From assembly GCA_002313795.1 (NCBI GenBank), contig DCCL01000154.1, forward strand, positions 1-12,836: a DNA stretch of 12,836 bases. Reading direction: 5' to 3'. Shown piece after piece: positions 5,201-12,836 of this stretch. This DNA is from Faecalibacterium prausnitzii. GTDB taxonomy: Bacteria; Bacillota; Clostridia; Oscillospirales; Ruminococcaceae. Below the pieces are notes generated by a model. That model was not told the origin of the DNA. It saw only the letters and a program-made list of their open reading frames with translations, and made no database searches. A program made the position numbers and the translations under genes. How positions within the stretch are numbered: the first letter of the stretch is position 1; each line of letters opens with the position of its first letter.

Positions 5201-8200
5201 AGCTACTTTTAGGCGGTTCCGGCAGTGGAAAAACGACTCTGCTGTACCAGCGCATCCGGGCGCGGGCCGAGGCGGGCCAGCGCAGCATCCTGCTGGTGCC
5301 GGAGCAGTTCACCTCATCCACAGAGAGCCGCATCCACCGGGAGCTGGGGGATGCGCTCAGCGGGCTGGTGGAGAGCTTTTCCTTCACCAGTCTGGCCGAA
5401 CACATCCTCTCGGCTGAGGGCGGCGCTGCTGTCCAGACCCTGACAGATGCAGGCCGGGCCGTGCTGGTGCGGCGGGCACTGGAAGAACTGCAGGACAATG
5501 TGCACTACTATTACCGCCACCGCCGGTCGGCGGCCTTCTGTCAGATGGCGGCGGAGACCATCGACGAGCTGAAGAGTGCGGGCCTTTCGGGGCAGCAGCT
5601 CTATACGCTGGCTCAGACCTGCGGAGCTGACAGCGCCAAACTCAGCGAACTGGCCCTCATCTTTCAGGGCTATGAGACCCTGCTGGCGGGCACCGGCATG
5701 GACCCTTCCGACCGGCTGGAACTGGCCGCATCCCGGCTGGAAAGCGCCCTGACCCGGGGAGAACTGCCGGATTTTCTGCGGGATCGGGCTGTGTTCATCG
5801 ATGAGTTCGATACCTTCAACGCCCCCAAAAAGCGGCTGATGGGTGCTCTGCTGGCCTCGCTGCCCACCGTGACGGTGGCCCTCTGCGATGACGGAACTCC
5901 CCTTGAGCCGGGAGATATGAGCCTGTTCTCGGGTGCAAAGCGGGTGGCTGCGCAGCTGCGCCAGCTGGCCCGGCGGAATGGCGCGGAGGTGGCGGTGCCG
6001 GAGCTTCTGCGCCGGGATCTGCGCCACGCCGATGCCCCCGGCCTTGCCGCAGTGGCGCAGCTTCTGGCGGCAGGCCGGTGCGAAGTGCCTCCGGAAAGCC
6101 CGGAACTGAGGCTTTTTGCGGCCCCCAGCCGGGAAGAAGAGGCCCGGGCTGCTGCCGCTGCCATCCGCCGTCTGATGAAACAGGGAGTGCGATGCAATAA
6201 GATCGCGGTGGTCTGCCGCGATATTGCAAACTACCGTGCAGCCATCCGGTATGAGTTCCGGATGGCAGACATCCCACTCTACTGTGATGAGCCCACCACG
6301 CCGGAGTTCAGTGCCCCGGCTACGGCAGTCCGCTGCCTGCTGGCACTGGCCCGGGGCGCAGAGCTGACCGAACAGCTCACCACGCTGGCCAAGACCGGCC
6401 TCTGCGCCCTGACGGAGGAAGAAGTCTGCGCTCTGGAAAACTATGCCTATACATGGTCGCCCAACGCGGCGGCGTGGCGTGCGCCCTTTGAGAAGAACCC
6501 CCGGGGTTTCGGTGATGTAGAGCCCACCGAGGAGGACACCGAGAACCTGAAACGGGCCGAGAAAGCCCGGGCCCTGCTGGTGAACGCTGCCGACACCCTG
6601 CGCAGCAAGCTGCGCTCGGCCAATGCGGAACAGATGAGCCGGGCGATCTACTTCTGCCTGAAAGAGCTGGGGGCAGAGGAACAGCAGGCGTCCCTTGTGG
6701 AGGATATCCGGGCAGAACGGGGGATCCCCGCCGCCGAGGAAGCTGCCCGGGAGTGGAACGTGGTCATGGGCCTGCTGGATGAGATGGCAGATCTGCTGGG
6801 CGACCAAAGCGTGACCGTGCCGGAATACGAAGAACTGTTCGGCCTGCTGCTCCGCTCGTCGGACCTGGGGCACATCCCTCAGTCGCTGGACGCTGTAGTG
6901 CTGGCCAGCGCAGGCAAGATGCGTCTGGACGCTCCGGATCATGTGTTCGTGCTGGGCCTTTCGGAGGGCGAGTTCCCTGCGGCTCCCAGCGAGACGGGCC
7001 TGCTGACCCATGCCGACCGGGATGCCCTGATGGCCCAGGAGATCGAACTGCCCGACTGCTTTGAGAACCGTGTGGTGCGGGAGCAGGTCTGCTTTTACAA
7101 GGCTCTCACCGCCCCGGCAAAGGGGCTCTGGATGAGCTGGCCAAAGGGACAGGGCCAGACCCTCTGCGCTGCGCTGGAACCCATCGTGGACGCACTGCAC
7201 CCTGCCCCGCCGGAGCTGGAACTTTCCGACCTCGCTGCCACTGCCGCCGATGGTCTGGATGTGCTGGGCGGCGGCTGGCCCCTGACGGACACCGAACGAG
7301 CCAGCCTGACCGAGGCTCTCCGCACGCCCGGAAGGGAAGAACCGGAGGGCCTTGCCCTGATGCACCGGATGGCAGGCCGCAGCCCCCGGCAGGTCAGCGA
7401 CCTTGACGCGCTGGAGACCCTGCTGGGCCGGCGGCTGCGCATCTCGCCCAGCCAGCTGGAAAAATATTATACCTGCCGGTACGGCTACTTCCTGCAGTAT
7501 GTGCTGGGCCTGCGCCCCCGCAGACGGGCAGAGCTTTCGGCCGACCAGAGCGGCACCCTGATGCACTGGGTGCTGCAGATGGCACTGGACCCGCACCCCG
7601 GCGAGGACAACCCCTGTGCCGGGCTGCAGCCCTTTATGGAGCTGGACGATGAGGCTATGGCGACGCTGGCCGGGCTGCTGGTGGATGAGTACGCCAAACG
7701 CTATCTGCCCGAGGATACCGCCCGCTTTGCCTACCTGCTCTCCCGCCTGAAAAAGAGCATGACCAGCCTTCTGTGCTACCTGCGGGATGAACAGCGCCAG
7801 TCCAGTTTCCGCCCTGTGGCCTGTGAGCTGAAAATAGGCCCGGGGGAGGACGCCGTGCGGGGCCAGACTTATCATCTCTCCGATGGCCGGACGGTGCAGC
7901 TCATCGGCACCGTGGATCGCGCCGACGAGTGGATCGAAGAGGACGGCACCCGCTGGGTGCGGGTGGTGGACTATAAGACCGGCACCAAGAAGCTCGACCT
8001 GAGAGAGGTCTACTGTGGTCTGGACTGTCAGATGCTGCTTTACCTGTTCAGCCTGACCCGGGACGGCAGCGGCCGGTTCACCGGTGCAGAACCGGCGGGC
8101 GTGCTCTATCTGCTGGCCGACCCGGCCCCGGAGACCACCACCCGGGGCAAAGCGGCCCGGAGCATGGAATACAAACTGGACGGCCTTGTGCGGGACGAGC

Positions 8201-8544
8201 GGAAGGTGTTCGCTGCCATGGACGCGGAAGAGACAGGCCGATATCTGCCCTTCAGCTTCCGCAATGGCGCCCCCAGTCCCTACCAGAAGGACAAGCGGGC
8301 CGACAAGGGCAAGCTCTCCCGCATCCAGCTCCATCTGGACGACCTTGTGACCCAGATGGGAGAGCAACTCTACAGCGGCTGCATCGCGGCAGAACCGCTG
8401 GTCACGGGCCGCAGCCCCTGCCAGTGGTGCGACTACGGGTTCATCTGCTGCCACGAAGATGGCGTCGGGGAACGGGAACTGGACGCCCCCGAAAAGCCTT
8501 TTGAACCCGCCAAAGAAGCAAAAGAAAAGGAGGAGCAGTCATGA
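5194..8544 (+). CDS. addB: ATP-dependent helicase/nuclease subunit AddB
   Basis: A 1116-aa subunit of the AddAB complex, which unwinds and trims double-strand DNA ends and loads RecA after Chi recognition. The N-terminus has a Walker A motif GGSGSGKT (residues 7-14). The middle is a degenerate UvrD-like helicase region, which in this family is used for Chi reading rather than motor function. The C-terminal RecB-type nuclease shows GTVDRAD (Asp908), VVDYKTG (Asp926, Lys928) and a downstream Gln946. Four cysteines fit the family's 4Fe-4S staple: Cys761 in YYTCRYGYF and Cys1076, Cys1079 and Cys1085 in CQWCDYGFIC. The length is near that of the Bacillus protein. The start has GAGAGG at 5183-5188. 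The TGA overlaps the addA ATG (ATGA), implying coupled, equimolar translation. Confidence 0.95.
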   Translation: MLKLLLGGSGSGKTTLLYQRIRARAEAGQRSILLVPEQFTSSTESRIHRELGDALSGLVESFSFTSLAEHILSAEGGAAVQTLTDAGRAVLVRRALEELQDNVHYYYRHRRSAAFCQMAAETIDELKSAGLSGQQLYTLAQTCGADSAKLSELALIFQGYETLLAGTGMDPSDRLELAASRLESALTRGELPDFLRDRAVFIDEFDTFNAPKKRLMGALLASLPTVTVALCDDGTPLEPGDMSLFSGAKRVAAQLRQLARRNGAEVAVPELLRRDLRHADAPGLAAVAQLLAAGRCEVPPESPELRLFAAPSREEEARAAAAAIRRLMKQGVRCNKIAVVCRDIANYRAAIRYEFRMADIPLYCDEPTTPEFSAPATAVRCLLALARGAELTEQLTTLAKTGLCALTEEEVCALENYAYTWSPNAAAWRAPFEKNPRGFGDVEPTEEDTENLKRAEKARALLVNAADTLRSKLRSANAEQMSRAIYFCLKELGAEEQQASLVEDIRAERGIPAAEEAAREWNVVMGLLDEMADLLGDQSVTVPEYEELFGLLLRSSDLGHIPQSLDAVVLASAGKMRLDAPDHVFVLGLSEGEFPAAPSETGLLTHADRDALMAQEIELPDCFENRVVREQVCFYKALTAPAKGLWMSWPKGQGQTLCAALEPIVDALHPAPPELELSDLAATAADGLDVLGGGWPLTDTERASLTEALRTPGREEPEGLALMHRMAGRSPRQVSDLDALETLLGRRLRISPSQLEKYYTCRYGYFLQYVLGLRPRRRAELSADQSGTLMHWVLQMALDPHPGEDNPCAGLQPFMELDDEAMATLAGLLVDEYAKRYLPEDTARFAYLLSRLKKSMTSLLCYLRDEQRQSSFRPVACELKIGPGEDAVRGQTYHLSDGRTVQLIGTVDRADEWIEEDGTRWVRVVDYKTGTKKLDLREVYCGLDCQMLLYLFSLTRDGSGRFTGAEPAGVLYLLADPAPETTTRGKAARSMEYKLDGLVRDERKVFAAMDAEETGRYLPFSFRNGAPSPYQKDKRADKGKLSRIQLHLDDLVTQMGEQLYSGCIAAEPLVTGRSPCQWCDYGFICCHEDGVGERELDAPEKPFEPAKEAKEKEEQS

Positions 8545-11500
8545 GCGAGACAAAATGGACTCCGGCTCAGCGTGCCGCCATCGATGACCGGGGCGGTGCG
8601 CTGCTGGTGAGTGCTGCCGCCGGCAGCGGCAAGACGGCCGTGCTGACGGAACGTGCCGTGCAGCTCATCACCGACCCGGAGCACCCGGTGGATGCTGACC
8701 GGCTGCTCATCGTCACCTTTACCAATGCGGCTGCGGCAGAGCTGCGGGCCCGCATCGGGCAGGCACTGCTGCGGCGCAGTCAGGCCGAACCGGCCAATGG
8801 TGCCCTCCGCCGTCAGCGGATGCTGCTGCAGCGGGCTCCCATCTGTACCATCGATGCATTCTGCCTTGACCTGCTCCACAAACATTTTCAGGCGCTGGAC
8901 ATCCCGCCGGATTTTTCGCCCGCCGACCCCGGCAGTGTGGAGATGCTCCGCAGCGCGGCCCTGTCGGATACGCTGGAAAATGCCTATCAGGACCCGGATT
9001 TCTGCGCCTTTGCCGACCTCTACGGCAAGGGCCGCACCGATAAGGCCGCAGGAGAGACTATCTTGCAGGTCTATGACTTCCTCCGGGCCCTGCCGGACTA
9101 TGAGAAAAAGCTGGATGAGATGCTGGCCCCATGGCAGGAGGAGAACGACTTTGTCCACACCTGCTGGCATGAGATCCTGCTGAAAGAGTCTGCCCGGTGC
9201 GCCCGCGCGGCTAAGGAGCTGTTCAGTGCTGCGCTGGAAGACTGCAAGGTGGATTTCGTAACGGCACAGGCCGATGCCGAGGCCAGTAAGAAGACTCCTG
9301 CCGCCAGGGCGAAAGCAGTGGCGTCCGTCAACGATAAATATGCGGAGCCACTGGAACGGCTGGAAAACTCGGCCGCCCTGCTGGGTGAGGTAGAGCGTCT
9401 GGCCAGAGCAGGGGAGTGGACGCCGCTCTATGACCGGCTCACGCCCTATGTGCTGGAGATGGAACCGGCCCCGGGCCTCAAGAACATGAAGACCCGGCTG
9501 AACGGAGAGCATAAGACGGCCATCAAGACCCGGGCCGACGAGGCGGCGAAGCTCTTTGAAAAGATCAAGGAGCTCATCAGCTGCAGTCTGGATGAGGCTG
9601 AACTGGACCGGAAGATCGCTCTGCCCCGTCTGCGCGCCCTGTTTGCGGCAGTGCGGGACTTCGATGCCCGGTTTACTGCCCGGAAGCGGGAACGCCATCT
9701 GCTGGAATTCAGCGACTTTGAGCATCTGGCTCTCCGGCTGCTGCGGAATGAGAGCGGCCAGCCCACGGAACTGTGCCAGAGCATCCGGCAGGGATATGCC
9801 GCTGTCATGGTGGACGAGTATCAGGATACCAATGCCCTGCAGGATGCCCTTTACCGCTGCCTTGCCACCCCGGCGGGAGACGACCTGTTCCTTGTGGGCG
9901 ACCTCAAACAGAGCATTTATCGGTTCCGGCAGGCCGACCCCAGCATTTTCCGGGAAAAGCTGGAACAGTGGCCCCCTTTGCCCGGCGGCACCGCCCGTCC
10001 CCGGCCCGAAGAAGGGGTTCCGGGTCAGAACGCCATGCTGGCGCTGGATGCGAACTTCCGTTCGGCCCCGCAGGTAGTGGCAGGCATCAACTTTATCTTT
10101 GAACAGCTCATGACACCGCAGCTGGGCGATACAGCTTACGGCGACGGACAGCGGCTGGTCTGCGGCGCGCCGGGGGAATACGCAGGCAGCGTGGAAGCAC
10201 AGTTCCTGCCCGATGCGGAAGCGGAGACGGATGCAAAGTGGATCGCGTCCCGCATCGAAAAGCTCGTTGCAGAGAAAGAGCCGGTGCGGGACGGCGGCAC
10301 CACCCGCCCGGTGCAGTATGAGGACTGCTGCATCCTGCTGGCAGCCCGCGGCGATTTTCCGGCCTACGCCGAGGCGCTGACGGCCCGGGGCATCCCGGTC
10401 TATGCCGATGCAAGAGAAAATCTGCTGGAAGCACCCCATATCCGGCCCCTCATCGCCCTGCTGCGGGTCATTGACAACCCGGCGCAGGATATCTATCTGG
10501 CCGCCGCCATGCTGGGCCCGGTGTTCGGCTTCACGGACGATGATCTGGTTCGGCTCCGGGCCGGTTCGCAGGCGGCGCAGAAAGAGCAGGAGCCGGGACA
10601 GGAAAAGCAGAAACACTCCCGCATGAGCCTGTACGGCGCTGTCCTGCAGGCTGTCCAGAGCGGGGAAGAGGACGATTTCACCCGGAAGGTGAAATGGTTT
10701 TATCAGAAGCTGACCGGTCTGCGCCGGATGGCCCGGAGCGTGCCGGTGGAAGAGCTGCTGGAAGAGATCTTTGTCTCCACCGGCTACCTCGCGGCCCTCG
10801 GTGCCATGGAGAACGGACAGCACCGCCGGGAGGATGCGCGGCGGTTCGCTTCCTTCTGCGCCGGTGCGGGTGCAGGCGGCATCTCCGGTCTGGTGCGGGC
10901 CATCGATGCGGCCGCGCTGGCAGGCTCCACCGGGCAGGAGACGACACCCGGCGGGGCAAGGCCCGGCTGCGTCACCATTATGACCATCCACCGCTCCAAG
11001 GGCTTGCAGTTCCCGGTGGTGTTCGTAGCCGACACGGCCCGGCAGTTCAATGTCTCAGACACCCGTCAGCCGGTGCTGCTCCACCGCGTCTATGGCGCGG
11101 GCCTGCGCCTGCGGCCCGAGGGCGGTGAGGGAGCCTATAAGACTGCCGCCTATGCGGCCCTGTCCAACATCCACTCTGCGGAGCTGCGGAGCGAACAGAT
11201 GCGGCTGCTCTACGTCGCCCTCACCCGGGCGCAGGATAAGCTCATCCTGACCATCCCGCTGGGCATCAGCAAAAGCAGCGACCCCTTTGCGAAAGCCGCG
11301 GCGTTCCTTGCCGCCGGGGCGGGAGAGACCCTGAACAGTCAGGCGGGCAGCTTTGCCGACTGGCTGCGGGCAGCGCTCCTCGTCCACCCCAACGGCGGGC
11401 CGCTGCGCCGTCTGGCTGGAAATCTGGAACTGCCCTTTGTGGACACGAAAAGCACCATCGCCCTCACGATACAGGAGGCTGCAGCCCCGGAGGAAGAGGC

Positions 11501-12254
11501 CAAAGAAGAGCAGCCGGAAGAAGCACTGCCGGAGGCCGACCCGGTTCTGGTAGAAGCTCTGCGGAAGGGTTTTGACTGGCGATATCCCGGTGCCGTGCTG
11601 GCAGACATCCCGGCCAAGGTCAGTGTCACCAGCCTTGTCCACGCCACCGAGCAGACCACGCTGGAACGCCCGGCCTTTCTCTCCAAAGACGGCCTGACCG
11701 CCGCCGAGATGGGCACGGCACTGCACGCGTTCCTGGAACATGCAGACTTCGCCGCGCTGGCACAGGCCAAAGCACAGGGCACGCTGGACGAAGCCATCCC
11801 TGCCGAGCGGGACCGGCAGGTGGCACTGCAACTCACAGTGCCGGAGATCGCCGCAAAGCTGGACACCGTGTGCATCCGCCGCTTTGCGGAAAGCGAGGCC
11901 TTTGCAAGGATCTGCAGCGCGCAGCAGGTGCTGCGGGAACTGGCGTTCATCACGGCACTGCCCGCGTCCGTTGTGCTGGCGGCGCAGGGTGACACAGAGA
12001 CCGGCAGAAAGCCTGCTGCGGCCGAGGCGGAAGTGCTGGTGCAGGGCATTGCGGATCTGGTGCTGATATACCCGGACCATCTGGAACTGCTGGACTACAA
12101 GACCGACCGCCGCAAGGCCGAAGCGGATTTCTTAAAGGCCTACCGCCCGCAGCTGGATCTCTATGCACTGGCCATCAATAAGCGCTTCGCCCCGAAGAAG
12201 GTGACCTACAAGGGCATTTACTCTTTTGCATTGGGAAAGCTGATCGAAGCGTAA
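8541..12254 (+). CDS. addA: ATP-dependent helicase/nuclease subunit AddA
   Basis: The motor subunit of AddAB: an SF1A (UvrD/Rep-like) 3'-5' helicase fused to a RecB-family nuclease, 1237 aa. Landmarks in order: Q-motif W6TPAQ, Walker A SAAAGSGKT (Lys31), LIVTFTNAAAAELRARI, TIDAFC, Walker B VDEYQDT (Asp425, Glu426), VGDLKQSIYRFRQAD, NFRSAP, TIHRSKGLQFPVV (His817) and LLYVALTRAQD (Tyr891, Arg896). The nuclease domain has LHAFLEH (His1062), IADLV (Asp1172), LDYKTD (Asp1185, Lys1187) and RPQLDLYA (Gln1204). All key residues are present, so both activities are expected. An acidic, Glu-rich linker at about 980-1005 joins the two halves. The ATG overlaps the addB stop, with AAGGAGGAG at 8527-8535. 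I see no clear intrinsic terminator between its stop and the infC promoter. Confidence 0.96.
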   Translation: MSETKWTPAQRAAIDDRGGALLVSAAAGSGKTAVLTERAVQLITDPEHPVDADRLLIVTFTNAAAAELRARIGQALLRRSQAEPANGALRRQRMLLQRAPICTIDAFCLDLLHKHFQALDIPPDFSPADPGSVEMLRSAALSDTLENAYQDPDFCAFADLYGKGRTDKAAGETILQVYDFLRALPDYEKKLDEMLAPWQEENDFVHTCWHEILLKESARCARAAKELFSAALEDCKVDFVTAQADAEASKKTPAARAKAVASVNDKYAEPLERLENSAALLGEVERLARAGEWTPLYDRLTPYVLEMEPAPGLKNMKTRLNGEHKTAIKTRADEAAKLFEKIKELISCSLDEAELDRKIALPRLRALFAAVRDFDARFTARKRERHLLEFSDFEHLALRLLRNESGQPTELCQSIRQGYAAVMVDEYQDTNALQDALYRCLATPAGDDLFLVGDLKQSIYRFRQADPSIFREKLEQWPPLPGGTARPRPEEGVPGQNAMLALDANFRSAPQVVAGINFIFEQLMTPQLGDTAYGDGQRLVCGAPGEYAGSVEAQFLPDAEAETDAKWIASRIEKLVAEKEPVRDGGTTRPVQYEDCCILLAARGDFPAYAEALTARGIPVYADARENLLEAPHIRPLIALLRVIDNPAQDIYLAAAMLGPVFGFTDDDLVRLRAGSQAAQKEQEPGQEKQKHSRMSLYGAVLQAVQSGEEDDFTRKVKWFYQKLTGLRRMARSVPVEELLEEIFVSTGYLAALGAMENGQHRREDARRFASFCAGAGAGGISGLVRAIDAAALAGSTGQETTPGGARPGCVTIMTIHRSKGLQFPVVFVADTARQFNVSDTRQPVLLHRVYGAGLRLRPEGGEGAYKTAAYAALSNIHSAELRSEQMRLLYVALTRAQDKLILTIPLGISKSSDPFAKAAAFLAAGAGETLNSQAGSFADWLRAALLVHPNGGPLRRLAGNLELPFVDTKSTIALTIQEAAAPEEEAKEEQPEEALPEADPVLVEALRKGFDWRYPGAVLADIPAKVSVTSLVHATEQTTLERPAFLSKDGLTAAEMGTALHAFLEHADFAALAQAKAQGTLDEAIPAERDRQVALQLTVPEIAAKLDTVCIRRFAESEAFARICSAQQVLRELAFITALPASVVLAAQGDTETGRKPAAAEAEVLVQGIADLVLIYPDHLELLDYKTDRRKAEADFLKAYRPQLDLYALAINKRFAPKKVTYKGIYSFALGKLIEA

Positions 12255-12289
12255 AATCATATTTTTCGCGAAGAACGCATAAAAAGTGC

Positions 12290-12318
12290 TTGACAGGGCC
12301 TTGCGGCTGTGGTAAGAT
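12290..12318 (+). promoter_or_regulatory. Strong sigma-A-type promoter of the infC operon
   Basis: A consensus TTGACA (12290-12295), a 17-nt spacer, then TAAGAT (12313-12318) preceded by TGTG-G, an extended -10. The DNA just upstream is AT-rich. Transcription would begin near 12325. This is the best promoter in the window, as expected for a translation-factor and ribosomal-protein operon. Confidence 0.9.
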
Positions 12319-12324
12319 AGCTGA

Positions 12325-12519
12325 GTAAAGAAAGCAGCTACGGCCCGTGCCGCGCTCGCCTTGTGGGGTTTGAATCCCCGGGCTATACCCGAAAAAGCAT
12401 TCGTTCTTTGAAACGGGTGCGGCTTTGTGTGAAATTTGCGCGGCTGTCCAGAACATGGGCGGCCGCGTTTTCTATGCCAAATATTGCAACACTATGGATT
12501 ATTGTTTGGAGGTGCATTC
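12325..12519 (+). promoter_or_regulatory. infC leader, probable L20-type (infC-rpmI-rplT) attenuation leader
   Basis: A leader of about 195 nt precedes infC. It holds a GGGG/CCCC hairpin (12365-12379), an ACCCG/CGGGT helix (12387-12418) and a terminator hairpin (12439-12471). GCCGCGC (12349-12355) is complementary to GCGCGGC (12438-12444), the terminator's 5' arm, so an antiterminator can form. In Bacillus, ribosomal protein L20 binds such a leader and favours termination. That rpmI and rplT follow infC here is expected but lies outside the window. The attenuator layout is seen; the L20 ligand is inferred. Confidence 0.7.
12439..12473 (+). terminator. Leader attenuator terminator before infC
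   Basis: CGCGGCTGTCC (12439-12449) pairs with GGGCGGCCGCG (12457-12467), 11 bp including two G-T wobbles, around a 7-nt loop, followed by TTTTCT. It lies between the promoter and the infC start, about 50 nt before the start codon, so it is an attenuator rather than a gene-end terminator. Confidence 0.8.
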
Positions 12520-12522
12520 ATT
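12508..12522 (+). promoter_or_regulatory. Ribosome-binding site and AUU start of infC
   Basis: GGAGG (12508-12512) lies 7 nt before ATT at 12520-12522. No ATG or GTG in the infC frame is suitably placed. AUU is the classic rare start of infC, which IF3 itself discriminates against (autoregulation). An in-frame TTG at 12502 lies upstream of the SD and is unlikely; ATC at 12523 is the only close rival. Confidence 0.75.
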
Positions 12523-12836
12523 ATCGCTACCGCTGGAAAGTCGAAGGAACTGGAGATCAACGGTCAGATCCGTGACCGTGAGGTTCGTCTGATCGGTGCA
12601 GACGGCGAGCAGAAGGGCGTTGTGTCCATTCAGGTGGCCATGCGCGCTGCTGAAGATGCCGGGCTCGATCTGGTCAAGATCGCACCGCAGGCTACCCCGC
12701 CTGTGTGCAAAGTGCTGGATTACGGCAAGTACCGTTTTGAACAGCAGAAGAAGGAGAAGGAAGCCAAGAAGAACCAGAAGGTGGTCGAAGTCAAGGAGAC
12801 CCGCCTTTCGCTCAACATTGACACCAACGACTTCAA
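12520..12836 (+). CDS. infC: Translation initiation factor IF-3, N-terminal part (3' end outside window)
   Basis: 105 codons are visible. IF-3 binds the 30S subunit, prevents premature 50S joining and proofreads the start codon and initiator tRNA. The N-terminal domain is clear: [20 protein letters not shown], then [20 protein letters not shown], then the signature [19 protein letters not shown]. The lysine-rich linker [10 protein letters not shown] leads into the start of the C-terminal domain ([15 protein letters not shown]). The frame begins at ATT (12520), as in infC of many bacteria. Genes for L35 and L20 probably follow. The stop codon lies beyond the window edge. Confidence 0.95.
   Translation, partial: MIATAGKSKELEINGQIRDREVRLIGADGEQKGVVSIQVAMRAAEDAGLDLVKIAPQATPPVCKVLDYGKYRFEQQKKEKEAKKNQKVVEVKETRLSLNIDTNDF

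Noticed and set aside
5314..8454. 1046-codon open frame on the minus strand
   Set aside because: Fully antisense to addB, whose motifs are intact; the antisense translation has no recognisable domain.
8433..10991. 852-codon open frame on the minus strand
   Set aside because: Antisense to addA; no domain, no ribosome-binding site and a composition typical of a shadow frame.
12255..12289. Intrinsic terminator after addA
   Set aside because: The TTCGCGAA palindrome near 12265 is short and lacks a following T-run, so I do not call it a terminator.

Overview
The window reads as a stretch of chromosomal core genome from a GC-rich Gram-positive anaerobe of the Clostridia. Oscillospiraceae, probably Faecalibacterium or a close relative, is my inference from protein style and gene order; no marker gene proves it. 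Firmicutes-type features support this: AddAB instead of RecBCD, YrzB (DUF1292), RuvX, a small DUF378 membrane protein, an infC leader with an attenuator, and TGTG-n extended -10 promoters. I see no phage, plasmid, IS, CRISPR, toxin or defence module.

Layout. Positions 1-2358 hold a same-strand cluster: the 3' end of an Lrp/AsnC regulator, a class I/II PLP aminotransferase overlapping it by one base, and ispE (isoprenoid precursor synthesis). Positions 2359-2594 hold a non-coding block of nested inverted repeats, probably an interspersed repeat. It is followed by an intrinsic terminator whose 3' arm is also the Shine-Dalgarno of the next gene, a small DUF378 membrane protein. Positions 2882-2923 are a bidirectional terminator. 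It also serves a minus-strand unit: the yrzB-type gene (3152-3472) followed by a structured RNA of about 195 nt (2941-3134) that I think is 6S RNA.

Positions 3473-3745 are a divergent promoter region between yrzB and a cyclophilin-like lipoprotein (3746-4495). That gene converges on ruvX (4526-4957, minus strand) across a shared bidirectional terminator. Positions 4958-5193 are a second divergent promoter region, separating ruvX from addB. Two extended -10 promoters here form the arms of a perfect 14-bp inverted repeat. addB and addA (5194-12254) overlap by 4 bp and encode the complete helicase-nuclease for double-strand break repair. The window closes with the infC operon start: a strong promoter, a leader of about 200 nt with a terminator and a rival antiterminator pairing, and infC starting at an AUU codon.

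Most protein genes are ordinary housekeeping genes. The interesting material is in the intergenic regions: the terminator/SD overlap, the repeat-like block, the candidate 6S RNA, the mirror-image ruvX/addB promoters and the infC attenuator. I found no convincing novel multi-gene system.
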